Shown in pieces: positions 30,185 to 41,300 of a DNA stretch of 42,352 bases (position 1 is its first letter; each line of letters opens with the position of its first letter). Source of the stretch: a virus; the IMG/VR virus record IMGVR_UViG_3300030116_002717, positions 1,773-44,124 of that record; one strand, given 5' to 3'. The notes below the pieces were generated by a model, which had not been told where the DNA came from, made no database searches, and saw nothing but the letters and a program-made list of their open reading frames with translations. The translations under genes and the position numbers were made by a program.

Positions 30185-31012
30185 ATGGGTTTATTTGCAT
30201 TAAAAGTGGGTTTGTCAATATTTAGCGCTATTAGCTCTAACAAAAGAGCTAAAAAAGCAGCTAAGCAAGCGGCTGAGCAACAAGAGCGTTTGCAAGATTT
30301 GCAAGACGAGTATGCTAACTTAGATACAAGTAATCCGTATCTTAATATAGAAAACGTATATGAAGACTTAACTATTAACCAACAGCAGGCTAATTTTTTA
30401 AGACAAACCCAGGCTCAAGCTAGGGCTAATATATTAGACAGACTTCGACAATCAGCAGGTCCGTCAGGTATAGCTTCACTAGCTCAAACGTTAGCTAACC
30501 AAGGAAGCATCGATGCTCAGAAAGCATCTGTTAGTATTGCGCAGCAAGAGCGTCAAAACGAATTACTACGAGTTAAAGAGCAGCAAAGAATACAAGGACT
30601 TGAGCGTGAAGGTGAACTCATTAGTAGGCAAGCTGAGTTTGATATACTAGAAGGACAAATGGGGCTAACAGCTGATCAGCTAGATGTAGCAAGAGATCTT
30701 GAGGCTAGAAACAGACAACAAACTAGAGCTGCTATAGGTCAAGGTATTACAGCTATAGGAGAAGGAATATCTACAGGAGCGTTTGACACAGGATTTAAAG
30801 AAAGCGGCTTTTCTGGTACGTATGCTCAGTACTTAGGTCAAGAGGGAATCGAGGCTCAAGGATTTGGATCTGGTTTAACTAATCAGTTTGGTGTTGGAGG
30901 TGGTGGTTTCTCAGGTGTCTACGATTGGACTGGAGGTAGCGGTAGTACTGGTGGAGCTCCACAAATAGGAGAAACCGCGGTATGGGATGGAACTCAATGG
31001 GTAAAACAATAA
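30185..31012 (+). CDS. Internal virion (ejection) protein, gp14-like, 275 aa
   Basis: The hydrophobic start MGLFALKVGLSIFSAISSNK is followed by a basic helix (KRAKKAAKQAAEQQERLQDL). A long Gln/Ala coiled coil follows (LRQTQAQARANILDRLRQSA, GPSGIASLAQTLANQGSIDA, QQERQNELLRVKEQQRIQGL), and the C-terminus is Gly-rich. This arrangement matches small internal virion proteins that insert into the envelope during DNA ejection, comparable to T7 gp14. It opens the cargo block of three genes that are nearly contiguous (six bases, then a one-base overlap). The role is inferred from architecture and order. Confidence 0.7.
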   Translation: MGLFALKVGLSIFSAISSNKRAKKAAKQAAEQQERLQDLQDEYANLDTSNPYLNIENVYEDLTINQQQANFLRQTQAQARANILDRLRQSAGPSGIASLAQTLANQGSIDAQKASVSIAQQERQNELLRVKEQQRIQGLEREGELISRQAEFDILEGQMGLTADQLDVARDLEARNRQQTRAAIGQGITAIGEGISTGAFDTGFKESGFSGTYAQYLGQEGIEAQGFGSGLTNQFGVGGGGFSGVYDWTGGSGSTGGAPQIGETAVWDGTQWVKQ

Positions 31013-31018
31013 AGTAAA

Positions 31019-32308
31019 ATGGCAGAACAACCAAAAACTAGAACATTACAGTTTGGGCTTAAGGACGATACTCTTGACAGAATAAAATCCTCTCAAAAAA
31101 CAGGTCTGCAAAGGCTTGAAGAAGGAGACAAGACTTTACTAGATACTCTTTCAGAAGGTATAACTACTATTGAAACATCTCAAGACCAACTGAAACAAGA
31201 TATATATGATCAGCAAGTACAGCAACAAAATTTTGACAGGTTAGTAGCGGAAGCTCAAGATAGAGGTGAGATTTTCTCTGCAAACACTAAAGACCAAATG
31301 ACGGCTATATACGAAGAAGCTAATAAAGTTTTTCGAACTGCTGACAAGCAGACTCAAGCCGCTATGATAGAGTCTATGAAAGCTCATAACACTTCAGGCA
31401 CTGCCATGGCTGAGGTGTTAGATATAGCTATACAGGCTCACGATGCTAATGCTATAAGTCCTTCTTTTCTAGCTAGTCCTGACGGCGTAGCTTTAGGAAA
31501 GATTATATCTCAACAAGATACTGAAATAAAACTTAACGAAGCTAATCAGTGGGTATTTGTTGTTGATGGTAAAACGTATACTCGTAAAGATATTGAAGGT
31601 ATGGTAGAAAAAAGTGTTGCCGTAGACTTTAAACCTAACATAACTGCGTTTGACAAAAAATGGAACTATGACACAGCGTTATCTCAAAACTCACAACTGT
31701 TTAATAAAAATAATATGGTAAGAGCTTTTGAAGATAAAGATGTGTTTGGTAATTACACTTTAAAAGACGAGATCAATAGAGTGTTAACAGCTAGAGACTC
31801 TAGTTTAGAAATACCTTTACCTGGTAACGCAGATGAAAAGTACAAAAAAGCTGACACTGATGGCGATGGTAGATTAAGTAGAAAAGAAAGACTACAGAAC
31901 TTACCTGACGAATCAGATGATGTAACGTTGAACGCTTTGATGACAGAGTTGTTTAAAAAAGACGACGAAGGTTTTTATGTTTACAATGACGAGCTAGGTG
32001 ATTTAGCAGGTATGTACTTGACTGATCTTCAAGTACAGAACGGCGCTGGAGCTGTTGAAATAGGTAGTGGTAGTGACGACGACGATGAAAAAGGTTTTAA
32101 GGGAGAAGTTTACGACATAACTACAACTGAAGGTAATCAAAAGGCCAACGCGATTTTGCCTGCACTATTTGCGAAAATGAAGAAAAATAACAGTGGTGCC
32201 ACTATGTTATACGATAGTTACGAAGATTTGTTAGCAGAAGCTGAAGACGACTTAAAAAATGTTGTCAAGTTGTTAGGTTTATCAGATAGAATTAAAATTA
32301 AAGACTAA
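31019..32308 (+). CDS. Cargo/ejection protein with EF-hand-like loop, 429 aa
   Basis: The N-terminal half is helical and charged (DRIKSSQKTGLQRLEEGDKT, LKQDIYDQQVQQQNFDRLVA). Residues 279-290 read DTDGDGRLSRKE, a perfect 12-residue EF-hand Ca2+ loop with Asp at 1, 3 and 5, Gly at 6, a hydrophobic at 8 and Glu at 12. A Ca-binding (dockerin or EF-hand) element inside a virion cargo protein could respond to seawater versus cytoplasmic calcium during entry. An acidic linker (GSGSDDDDEKG) and a helical C-terminus follow. No enzymatic motif is seen. It overlaps the giant gene by one base. Confidence 0.7.
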   Translation: MAEQPKTRTLQFGLKDDTLDRIKSSQKTGLQRLEEGDKTLLDTLSEGITTIETSQDQLKQDIYDQQVQQQNFDRLVAEAQDRGEIFSANTKDQMTAIYEEANKVFRTADKQTQAAMIESMKAHNTSGTAMAEVLDIAIQAHDANAISPSFLASPDGVALGKIISQQDTEIKLNEANQWVFVVDGKTYTRKDIEGMVEKSVAVDFKPNITAFDKKWNYDTALSQNSQLFNKNNMVRAFEDKDVFGNYTLKDEINRVLTARDSSLEIPLPGNADEKYKKADTDGDGRLSRKERLQNLPDESDDVTLNALMTELFKKDDEGFYVYNDELGDLAGMYLTDLQVQNGAGAVEIGSGSDDDDEKGFKGEVYDITTTEGNQKANAILPALFAKMKKNNSGATMLYDSYEDLLAEAEDDLKNVVKLLGLSDRIKIKD

Positions 32309-35300
32309 TGCCAGATCCAACGTTAAGCGAAATACTTGAAGGCCTAGAAGAACAAGGAGCTAGTGTAGAGTTGATGCAAAAAGTAGCTAAAAGGTATCAC
32401 GAGTCAAAAAAAGCAAGCGACCCACAAGACGACGCGCAAACTGGGTCAGATCAGCAAGCGTCAGATGGGGATACGAGTCAAGACGATGGTTTATTAAGGT
32501 CAACGTACAATCCTAGATCTGCAGACGACGAAGATCTATTTGCGGATATAACTCCTATTACGGGTGAAGGCGCTGAGTACGACGAGGCTGACGAAGCTAT
32601 ATTTCGTATTTTAAATAAAATAGATCCTAGTGTAGACGCTAAAAAACAACACGAAGAGGCTATAAATCAAGCTATACAAGAAGATATAAACAAACCTACT
32701 GAACACCAATTAAGAAGAGCGCAAGCTAGATTTGATAATCAAGGCTTAATTACAGGTGGTTTGTTCAATATGAACAAGAAGTACGCTACTCTTCAAGACG
32801 CTATCGAAGAAGTACAAATGGAAGATAGCGGAGGTCCTCAAGTAGATCCTGATAGATCGTTTAAAAACACTGATAAAGGTCACGTAACTAGAAGCGAGTT
32901 AGAAAGCGTTGGGGTTGACGAGACAAGGTATGTCAAGTTGTTAACTGAGATTTATGGTGACGATTACGAGATTACAGAATCTAACGTGATGGGTAGTTTT
33001 AACGCTATAAGGATAAAGCATAAAGAATCTGGAGCTGAAAAAACATTTGACATATCTTCTCCCAGGATGCCTGGTGATTTAGGTGGAGGCATTAGAGTGT
33101 ATCGCGGAACTTCAACAGGTGATTTAATTGGAGCAAACATAGAAAAAATAACTAGATACATTGATGGTTTTGAAAAAAATAGTGAGCAATTAACTAGAAT
33201 AAGTAACACCTCTGGCGCTGTTAATAAAGAGGTCGTATTTAAGCCAGCTCAAAATTATGGCGAAGATTTTTATAGCAACATATTTCATGACAATACAACT
33301 TCAGACTTTGGTCAGTTTAGAAGTTTTTCTGGAGGCAAAGTAGCTAACCTAGATGAAAAAGAAATAATTGCGCACGACATATTTGACGCTGGTGTTAGAG
33401 CAATACAAGGATCTAGTAGGTTTGGAGATGTTTATGAGATAGGTGATATTGAATTAATGACAGACGAAGCTTGGAGAAATTACTCTAGAGCTATGAAAAG
33501 AGGTGAAGTAGCGGGTATAACTAGAGCTACATTTGAAGATATTTTAGACTTAAATAAATCTTTACAAGAAGCGAACAACCAACTAGCAATACGTAACAGA
33601 GAAAACATGGCTCGTATGGATGTTTCTGAAATATCTCCAGAAATATTATTAGCAGATTTTAACGAGCGTACAGCTGAATACGATGCGCCAAGACGAAACA
33701 AAGCAAATGTTATAAAAAACACTATTAAGCCTCTTGAAGACGAGTTAAATATAATTGATAGCCAACTAGAGCAAGGCCTTACTACTGAAAACAAAGAGCT
33801 AACTGATGCGGCAAGAGAAAAGCTAGAAGCAAGAAAGCAAGAGATTCTAGCTGAAATGGAGATTGCTAGACAAGGTATAGAAGACGTAGCAGAAGATTAC
33901 TATTGGAGAGACGCTAGTGTTCAAGACGTAACTTCTAGATTTTTGGACTTAGGCTTTAGTCAAGCTAGAGCGGAGCGTATGGCTGAAACAGTAAAGCATA
34001 CGCAAGAAGAACTTGAAAATGAGATAGCGCTTATAAAGCAGTTTAATCCTGGCATGACTGATAGGGAGGCTATGGAAAGGTTTTATCAAACAAGAGTCCA
34101 AAATGCTATGGACATCGTTCAAGATGGTAAAAACCAAACGCTTGAATTAGACTTATCAGATCTTGATAGAACTACTCGGTATAGAGTTTCGCTTGGTCAG
34201 TATTTTGTTTATAAGCAAGAGTACGAGCAGTATAAAGAAAGTGGACAAGTACCTGGTACTGAAAACTACAAAGCCCCTAAAGAAACAGACGATACAGATG
34301 GTCCTACAATTCAAGGTACAAGCTTTGAAACGTGGCGTAACGGTCTACCTGATTGGATTAGATTTGTTGACGGTGAAATAAAAATGCCTCCAGCTGGTTC
34401 AAGGCTAGGCCAATCACTATATGACCGTGAAGATTCTGTAAAAATTACTTTTGCTGACTTATTTAACGCAGGTGTAAACGCAGATGATTTAGACGAAGAT
34501 GGCGTTGTAACTCAGCGTGGTACATCTGGAACTCTGCCTAGTGGGAAAACTGCTATAAGCAACTACGCTAACTACGAGGAAGCTAACGACATGAACGATG
34601 CTACCTTAAGGACTATGTTCGAGTTTGTCTATTTAGACCGTGATCCTAAAAATTTACGAGCTACTACAGCTGTGACTGGAGCAGCAGGAGACGTTGAAGT
34701 CACTGCTAAAAACTTCACAGGCGCTGCCGTTAAAACAGCCATGACTCAATGGTTTGGAATGAGTGATCGTGAGGCTAAAGAAGCTTTATCATCTGGCGGT
34801 ATGTTAACAGACAGAGACGCTGCTGATGATATAGAGTTGGTTTTAGCAAGGTACAACACTATGTCTGAAGACGTAGCTACTGGCAAGGTAAAACCTATAG
34901 AGCTTAGTAAAGAGCAAAAGACAGCGGTAGGCAGAAGTTTTACAGATAACGTTGCTGAAGGAGTGGGTCAATTTGTACCTACTTTAATAGAGTTTGCAGC
35001 TATAAATGCTGTTACTGGAGGCGCTATGAATATAACTGGGCTAAGTAGGTACTTACAGACAGCAGGTCGTCTTCAAAAGTTTTTAGTAGGTGCTAGTTTA
35101 GAAGAAGCTAAAACTCAATATCTAGGGTTTAAGCCTGGATCTGGTGTAGCTTTCTATACGTTTGGTGCTGCAACACCTTGGTTTAAACCTTCTAGTTTAT
35201 TTAGTAAATCTTCGTTTGCTAAAGGATTAGATCCGCTATGGAATAAAACTATTAAAGCTGGTATTGGTGGTGGTGCTGCTGCTGAGTTTGCTACTATAGT

Positions 35301-38300
35301 AGAGCTAGGTTATGAAGCGGCCGCAGGTGATGCTAACTTTAAAAACGAAATAGACGAGCTGTATGGAGACTTAGACGAAGTTCTTCAAAGATATCTAACT
35401 AACGCAGTAGTATTTGGTTTAGCTGGCCAGCATGGTAAAGGTAGAGTTACAGCTAGAGATTTTGTAATAACAAGCCAGCAGAAGTTTAAGCTTACGCAGA
35501 ATTTAGGCAAGAAAATTGAAAGACTAGGCCTTACTAAAGAAGGTAATAACGAGCTTAATAGGATAGAAAAAGAAAGCAAGCAGTTAGAAAAAGATTACAA
35601 AAACGGCGAGATTAGTGAGAAAGATTACAAAAAGAAAGTAGCCGAAAATGCTGCTGCAAAACAATCAGTTTTTGAAAATTCTAAAAGAGAGTGGGACGAT
35701 TTAACTAAGAGTGAACAGCGTAAGGTAGAGACTTTACAAAAGAATTTATTAGAAGTACAACAGCTATTTCAGTTTCAGGTAAATAGTCAAAAACTTAATC
35801 CTTATACTACAAATAATAAAGGGGAAAGAGTAGAAAACAAAGACTTTGAAAAAAATTACCAGAGTTTAGTTATAGATCCTGTCAATGCTATATTTGCTAA
35901 AGCCAATAAGGCTCATAAACCTATAACAGTTAAGTTTATAACTCCATCTGAAGCTAAGGCTGTGTTTGAAAATGAAGGAGCTGTAGCTGAATATAAAATA
36001 GAAACTAACGAAATACTATTTAATAAAGAGAATTTTACTGTAGGTATATCAAACCACGAGCTTGTACACGCAGCGCTTAGACAAGTGCTCAATAAACATG
36101 GTAAGCGTATGGAGGCTAGCTTTACTAAAAGATTAGATAAGATTTTTGAAGAAGCATATGGCTCAAAGCTAGAAGATATTATAGGTAGAGCTACGGTTGT
36201 CACGCCTGAAGGTATAGTTAAAAGAGGTGCCGAAGCTATTAACGAAGCCTATAAAGACAAGACAGAGTCTGTTAAAAGCGAAGAGTTCTTAGCTAATTTA
36301 GCAGAATTTATAACTAATCCAGAAATATATTACTCTACAGTAAACACTACGTTTATGAAGAACGCTAAGCAAGAAATAAAAAGCTTCTTAGAAGAGAACG
36401 TTCCTGGTATGGGTAAGATGTTTAAGCCTAAGTCTGCCCACGAGTTTGTAGACTTTTTAGGTAGGCTAGGGTCTGATGCTAGAAAAGGTAGAAACATATC
36501 ACACAAGGTTTTACAGTTGAGTAAAATCAAAGATATGGACTTTATGTATGTTGAGACTAGAGAAATAGCTGAAAAAGCGCTAGCTTCAAGAGACTTAGCT
36601 GCTGAAAATGCCGAGCTTAAATCTAAAAATCTTGAGTTATTTGAGCAGAAGAAAGCTGGTAAAATAACAGACCAACAATACAAAGAAGCTATTAAGCCAA
36701 ATGTTGAGAAGATAAAGAAGAACAAGGCTAACATAGAAATATCTGATCGTAACGTAGAGTTGTTTAAAGAGTACGAAGCTATAGAGCGTAGTGTTGAATC
36801 TGAAAACGTGACTGAGCAAGACAGACTTAGGTTGTCTAGAAAGTTTGATCAGATTAGAGAGAACAACTCTGGTATACTAGAAAACTATATTGGTACTAGT
36901 GAAAAGCCTGGGGCTTTTAAAGAAGTACCAGGTTCTAAAGTTACTCGTGAAATGTTTAAGAACTATGTGTACAATACAGAGTTTTTAAAGCTATTTAACA
37001 CGTATAAGAAGAGGCCAGCAGCATTAAAAGACGTAGACTTTGGAGCTTACTTACAGCTTCCTAATACTTTAAGGTTAAGAACAGGTAATATATTAAGAGC
37101 ACTTGGTCAAGAAGGTGTTTCTGACGTTTCGTTAGATGCTTTGAAAGAGTCAGGTAGAGAGTTACCTGAGCCAACAGTAGAACCAACTGAAGTTAAAGAA
37201 ACTGCTACTTTAGAAACAGATGGCTTAAAACTTATATACGAACTACCTGTTGAGCAGTCTACTATAGACGCTATATCAAACAAAGTTGAGACTGAGATTA
37301 TATCTAATATTGAAAACCTTGATTATAAAACTCTTGAAGACTTAGTTCCGTCTGCTACTAAAGCTATGTTCGGTAAATCTACTCAAGCTAAAGCTAACTT
37401 TATAGCTAATAACTGGAAAACTATATACAGTCTTTTACCTAAAAATCTTACTGAAACTACGGGCGTAGCCACAGGGGTTGAAAACAGTCTAATGACTAGG
37501 AAAAAACCTGGCGTAGGTATGCAAAACGTTTTTTATCAAAACACAGGTAAGACTGTTAAGTTTGCAGAAACTGGAGCAAGAACCGGTACGGAGATAAAAG
37601 AAGTACGTAAGCTTAATAAGTCAGAGTTTTTAGCAGAGCTTGGTATTAAAGATAATAGAACTACGCAAGAATTAAACTCAGGTGAAGGTAACGTAGATAT
37701 ATCAGGCATGAATGTTAAGGTTGATAGAAGCATAACTACGTCAGTGCTTCCAGCTCTAATAAATCAGACAGGTAAAGCCATAACAAATCAAGTTGTTAGA
37801 ACCAAGCTAAAAGATCTTGCTAAAACTAGACCTGATTTACTAGAAGTTCTTGAAACTAAAAACTTAGATACCGTTATAAACGATATAGCATCTGGTAAGT
37901 CTGATGCTTTAGCTAGTTTAGATTTAGCTAAGTCTTATAAAAAGGCTGGTCTTGAGTATAATGAACAGCTTGCTTTCCAAAGACTTGAGTTTTTTATGCG
38001 TGATATGGAAGGATTTAAAAAGTCTAATCCTAAAGAGTACGAAATAATAAAGGATGTTATTGAAGATCACGCTACATTAGAAGCTGAAATAGGTAAGCAA
38101 AACGAAATAGCTTTTACTAGAGAAACTAAAAAACTTCCTTATGATTTTTCACAAAACGGAACTTGGCTTATATCGCAAGCTAAGTTTAAACTCGCTATAG
38201 ATTTATTAAATAAATTTGAAGCTGAGTCTTTTGAAATAGCTGATTTAATACCTTTAGAAGTTGGCGCAGTACCTGGCAACATGAAAATGATGCTTGACAT

Positions 38301-41300
38301 GTTTACTGGTCACTACGGCGCTATGAAAGGTATACGGCGTATGGATCTTGTTGATAGCTCTTTTAAAGAAGGCTTACGTAAAAGATTAACTAGTGGAAAA
38401 AAGTCAAAGCTATCACCTGAGCTGCAAGAGCGTTGGAAAAATTTTGACTGGAACAAGCTTAAAAGTGCTTACGCTTCTTCTTACAAAACTGGTTATAACA
38501 AAATACGTACAACTGAAGGGCTTGAAGCGCAAAAAGAAATAGCTAGAAAAACATTTAAATCAGAAGCAGGTGAACTTCAGCTTGAGCTTTACGATCTTTG
38601 GAACAGTACTTTGTCTGAATGGGTGCACAGCGAAAAGTTTAATAGCCCTAGGTGGAACGAAAAAATGGACTATGTTGCTAGAATAAAGAAGCATAATTCA
38701 ATTATTGGAACTACAGGTGAAAGAGTTTTAGCGCCTGTGGGCTGGGTGTATTTACCAGGTAGAATTGTTGAAGGCACTATTAAGTACGAGCATTTAAAAT
38801 CTAGCAGCGAACAGTCGCACGAATCTTTGGCTCTCATAGCTGAAAATAGGTGGAGCACTGAAGGTAGAAAGTCTTTACAAAACTACGAAGGCATATACGG
38901 ATTTTTGCACGATTTTAATATTATAGATAAAGCTACTGGCAAAGTTAACAGCTCTGGTATATTCAGACTAGCAGAAACTTTAGAGTTAGCTAAAAATATA
39001 TACAGCACTAAAAGCAACTTTGAAAAAAGTCTTTACCAAGAAATCGTAGAGCAAGTTGGCGAAAAGAAAATAAAAGAGCTTTTATCTAATGAAGTTAAGT
39101 TAGAAAAGCAACACAACGATGCTATACCTAAAGCGTTTGCTAGTAAAGGTTTATCAAAAACAGAAAAGCTAGATTTATTAAATGATATACAAAAAGCTGT
39201 TACAAATAGTAGAAAAATAAAGCCTGAGCGTAAAGGTATGAGCACTTGGGACTTTGACGATACGTTAGCTAAAACTAAATCTGACGTATTATTTACAGCT
39301 CCTGATGGTACTAAGGGTAAGCTTAATGCTACTGAGTTTGCTAAGCGTGGAGCTGAGCTGTTAGACCAAGGATATAAGTTTGACTTCTCTGAGTTTAATA
39401 AAGTAACAGACGGCAAGCCTGGCCCTTTCTTAGAAAAAGCTTTAGAGCGAGCTAAGAAGTTTGGTACTAAAGATACCTATGTACTTACAGCTAGAGCGCC
39501 TGAGTCTGCTCCTGCTATTAAAGAGTTTTTAGATGCACAAGGTCTTAAACTACCTATTGAAAACATAGTTGGATTAGGAAACAGTACTGGTGCTGCTAAA
39601 GCTAGATGGATGCTTAAGAAGTTTGCTGAAGGATATAACGATATGTATTTTGCAGACGACGCTATGGCAAATGTTAAAGCAGTTAAGTTTGTTCTTGATA
39701 AGCTTGATATTAAGTCAGATGTACAGCAAGCTAGATCTTTAGCATCTCTTAACTTAAGCGAAAGCTTAAACAAAATGATTGAGCGTAAGACTGGCATTGG
39801 CGCTGAAAAAACATTTAGCGGCGCTAAAGGTAAAATGCTAGGTAAACGTAGAAAACCTCAGTCTATAGTAGTGCCTGGAGCTCAAGACTTTATGGGTCTT
39901 ATGCAAAACTTTATGGGTAAAGGAAGACAAGGTAATTTAGATAGGAAGTTTTTTGAAGATAATTTAGTCAAGCCTTTTGCAAGAGCTACTAAAGAAATGA
40001 ATGAGTCAAGACAGAGAGCATCTGAAGATCTTAAGAAGCTATACAAAGATATACCTAGTGTAAAGAAAAAACTAAACAAAAACTTACCAGGTTCTGCGTT
40101 TACTTTTGATCAAGCTATTAGATCTTATTTATGGCAAAAAGCAGGGTATGAAATACCTGAGTTGTCAAAAAATGATTTGAAAGAAATGACTGACGCTGTT
40201 AAAAACGATAGACAGTTATTAATATTTGCTGACGGATTAAGTGGCATAGCTAAAGGTCAATGGACAAAACCTACTGGTAATTGGGTGGCTGAAACTATTG
40301 TGTCAGACTTGTTTAGATTAAACAGTAAAGAACGTAGATCAGAGTATCTACAAGAGTGGCAAGAAAATGTTGACACTATATTTTCACCTGAAAATTTAAA
40401 TAAAATAGAAGCAACTCAAGGTAGTAAGTTTAGAGAAGCTCTGGAAGATAATATATATAGAATGAAGACTGGTTCTAATAGACCTACAGGTGCTAATAGA
40501 TTAACAAATCAGTTTAACAACTGGATCAATGGATCTGTTGGAGCTACAATGTTCTTGAATATGAGATCAGCTATGCTTCAGACTATATCTGCTACTAACT
40601 ATATTAACTGGTCTTTTAATAATCCTATTAAAGCAGCAGCGGCTTTTGGTAATCAAAAACAATACTGGTCTGACTTTACTATGCTATGGAACTCTGCTAT
40701 GCTTAAGCAAAGACGAGCTGGTTTAGAATACAACGTACAAGAAGCTGAGCTTGCTGCGGCCATGGCGGGTCAAAAAAATAAAGCTAAAGCAGCTATGGCT
40801 TGGTTGATTAAAAAAGGTTTTACACCTACTCAAGTTTGTGATAGCTTTGCTATATGTGCTGGTGGTGCTACTTATTATAGAAATAAATTTAAAGCTCTTG
40901 TTAAAAGAGGTATGTCACCTGCTGAAGCTAAAGAAAAAGCTTTTTTAGACTTTCAAGAGTTAACTGAAACTAATCAGCAGTCATCAAGAGCAGACCTTAT
41001 ATCACAGCAGCAAGCTTCAGGTTTAGGTAGAACTATATTAGCTTGGTCTAATACACCTATGCAGTACATGCGTATACAGGAAAAAGCAGCTAGAGATATT
41101 ATAAACGGCAGAGGTGATCTTAAAACTAATATGTCTAAGATAGCTTATTATGGAGTTGTTCAAAGCGTAATATTCTCGGCTTTACAAAACGCGCTATTTA
41201 GCTACGGTTTAGACGAGGAAGACGATCTTGATGATGACGATTTAAATAAGTCTATCGACAGAACTATAAACACTGTTATTGATTCTCAGCTTAGAGGATT

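Noticed and set aside
31853-31867. DxDxD in the 429-aa protein as an RNA polymerase active site
   Set aside because: DTDGD is part of a complete EF-hand loop, and no other polymerase motif is near it.
39241-39270. DFDDT in the giant protein as an RNA polymerase catalytic motif
   Set aside because: The downstream TARAP, AAKAR and FADDA motifs fit a HAD phosphatase instead.
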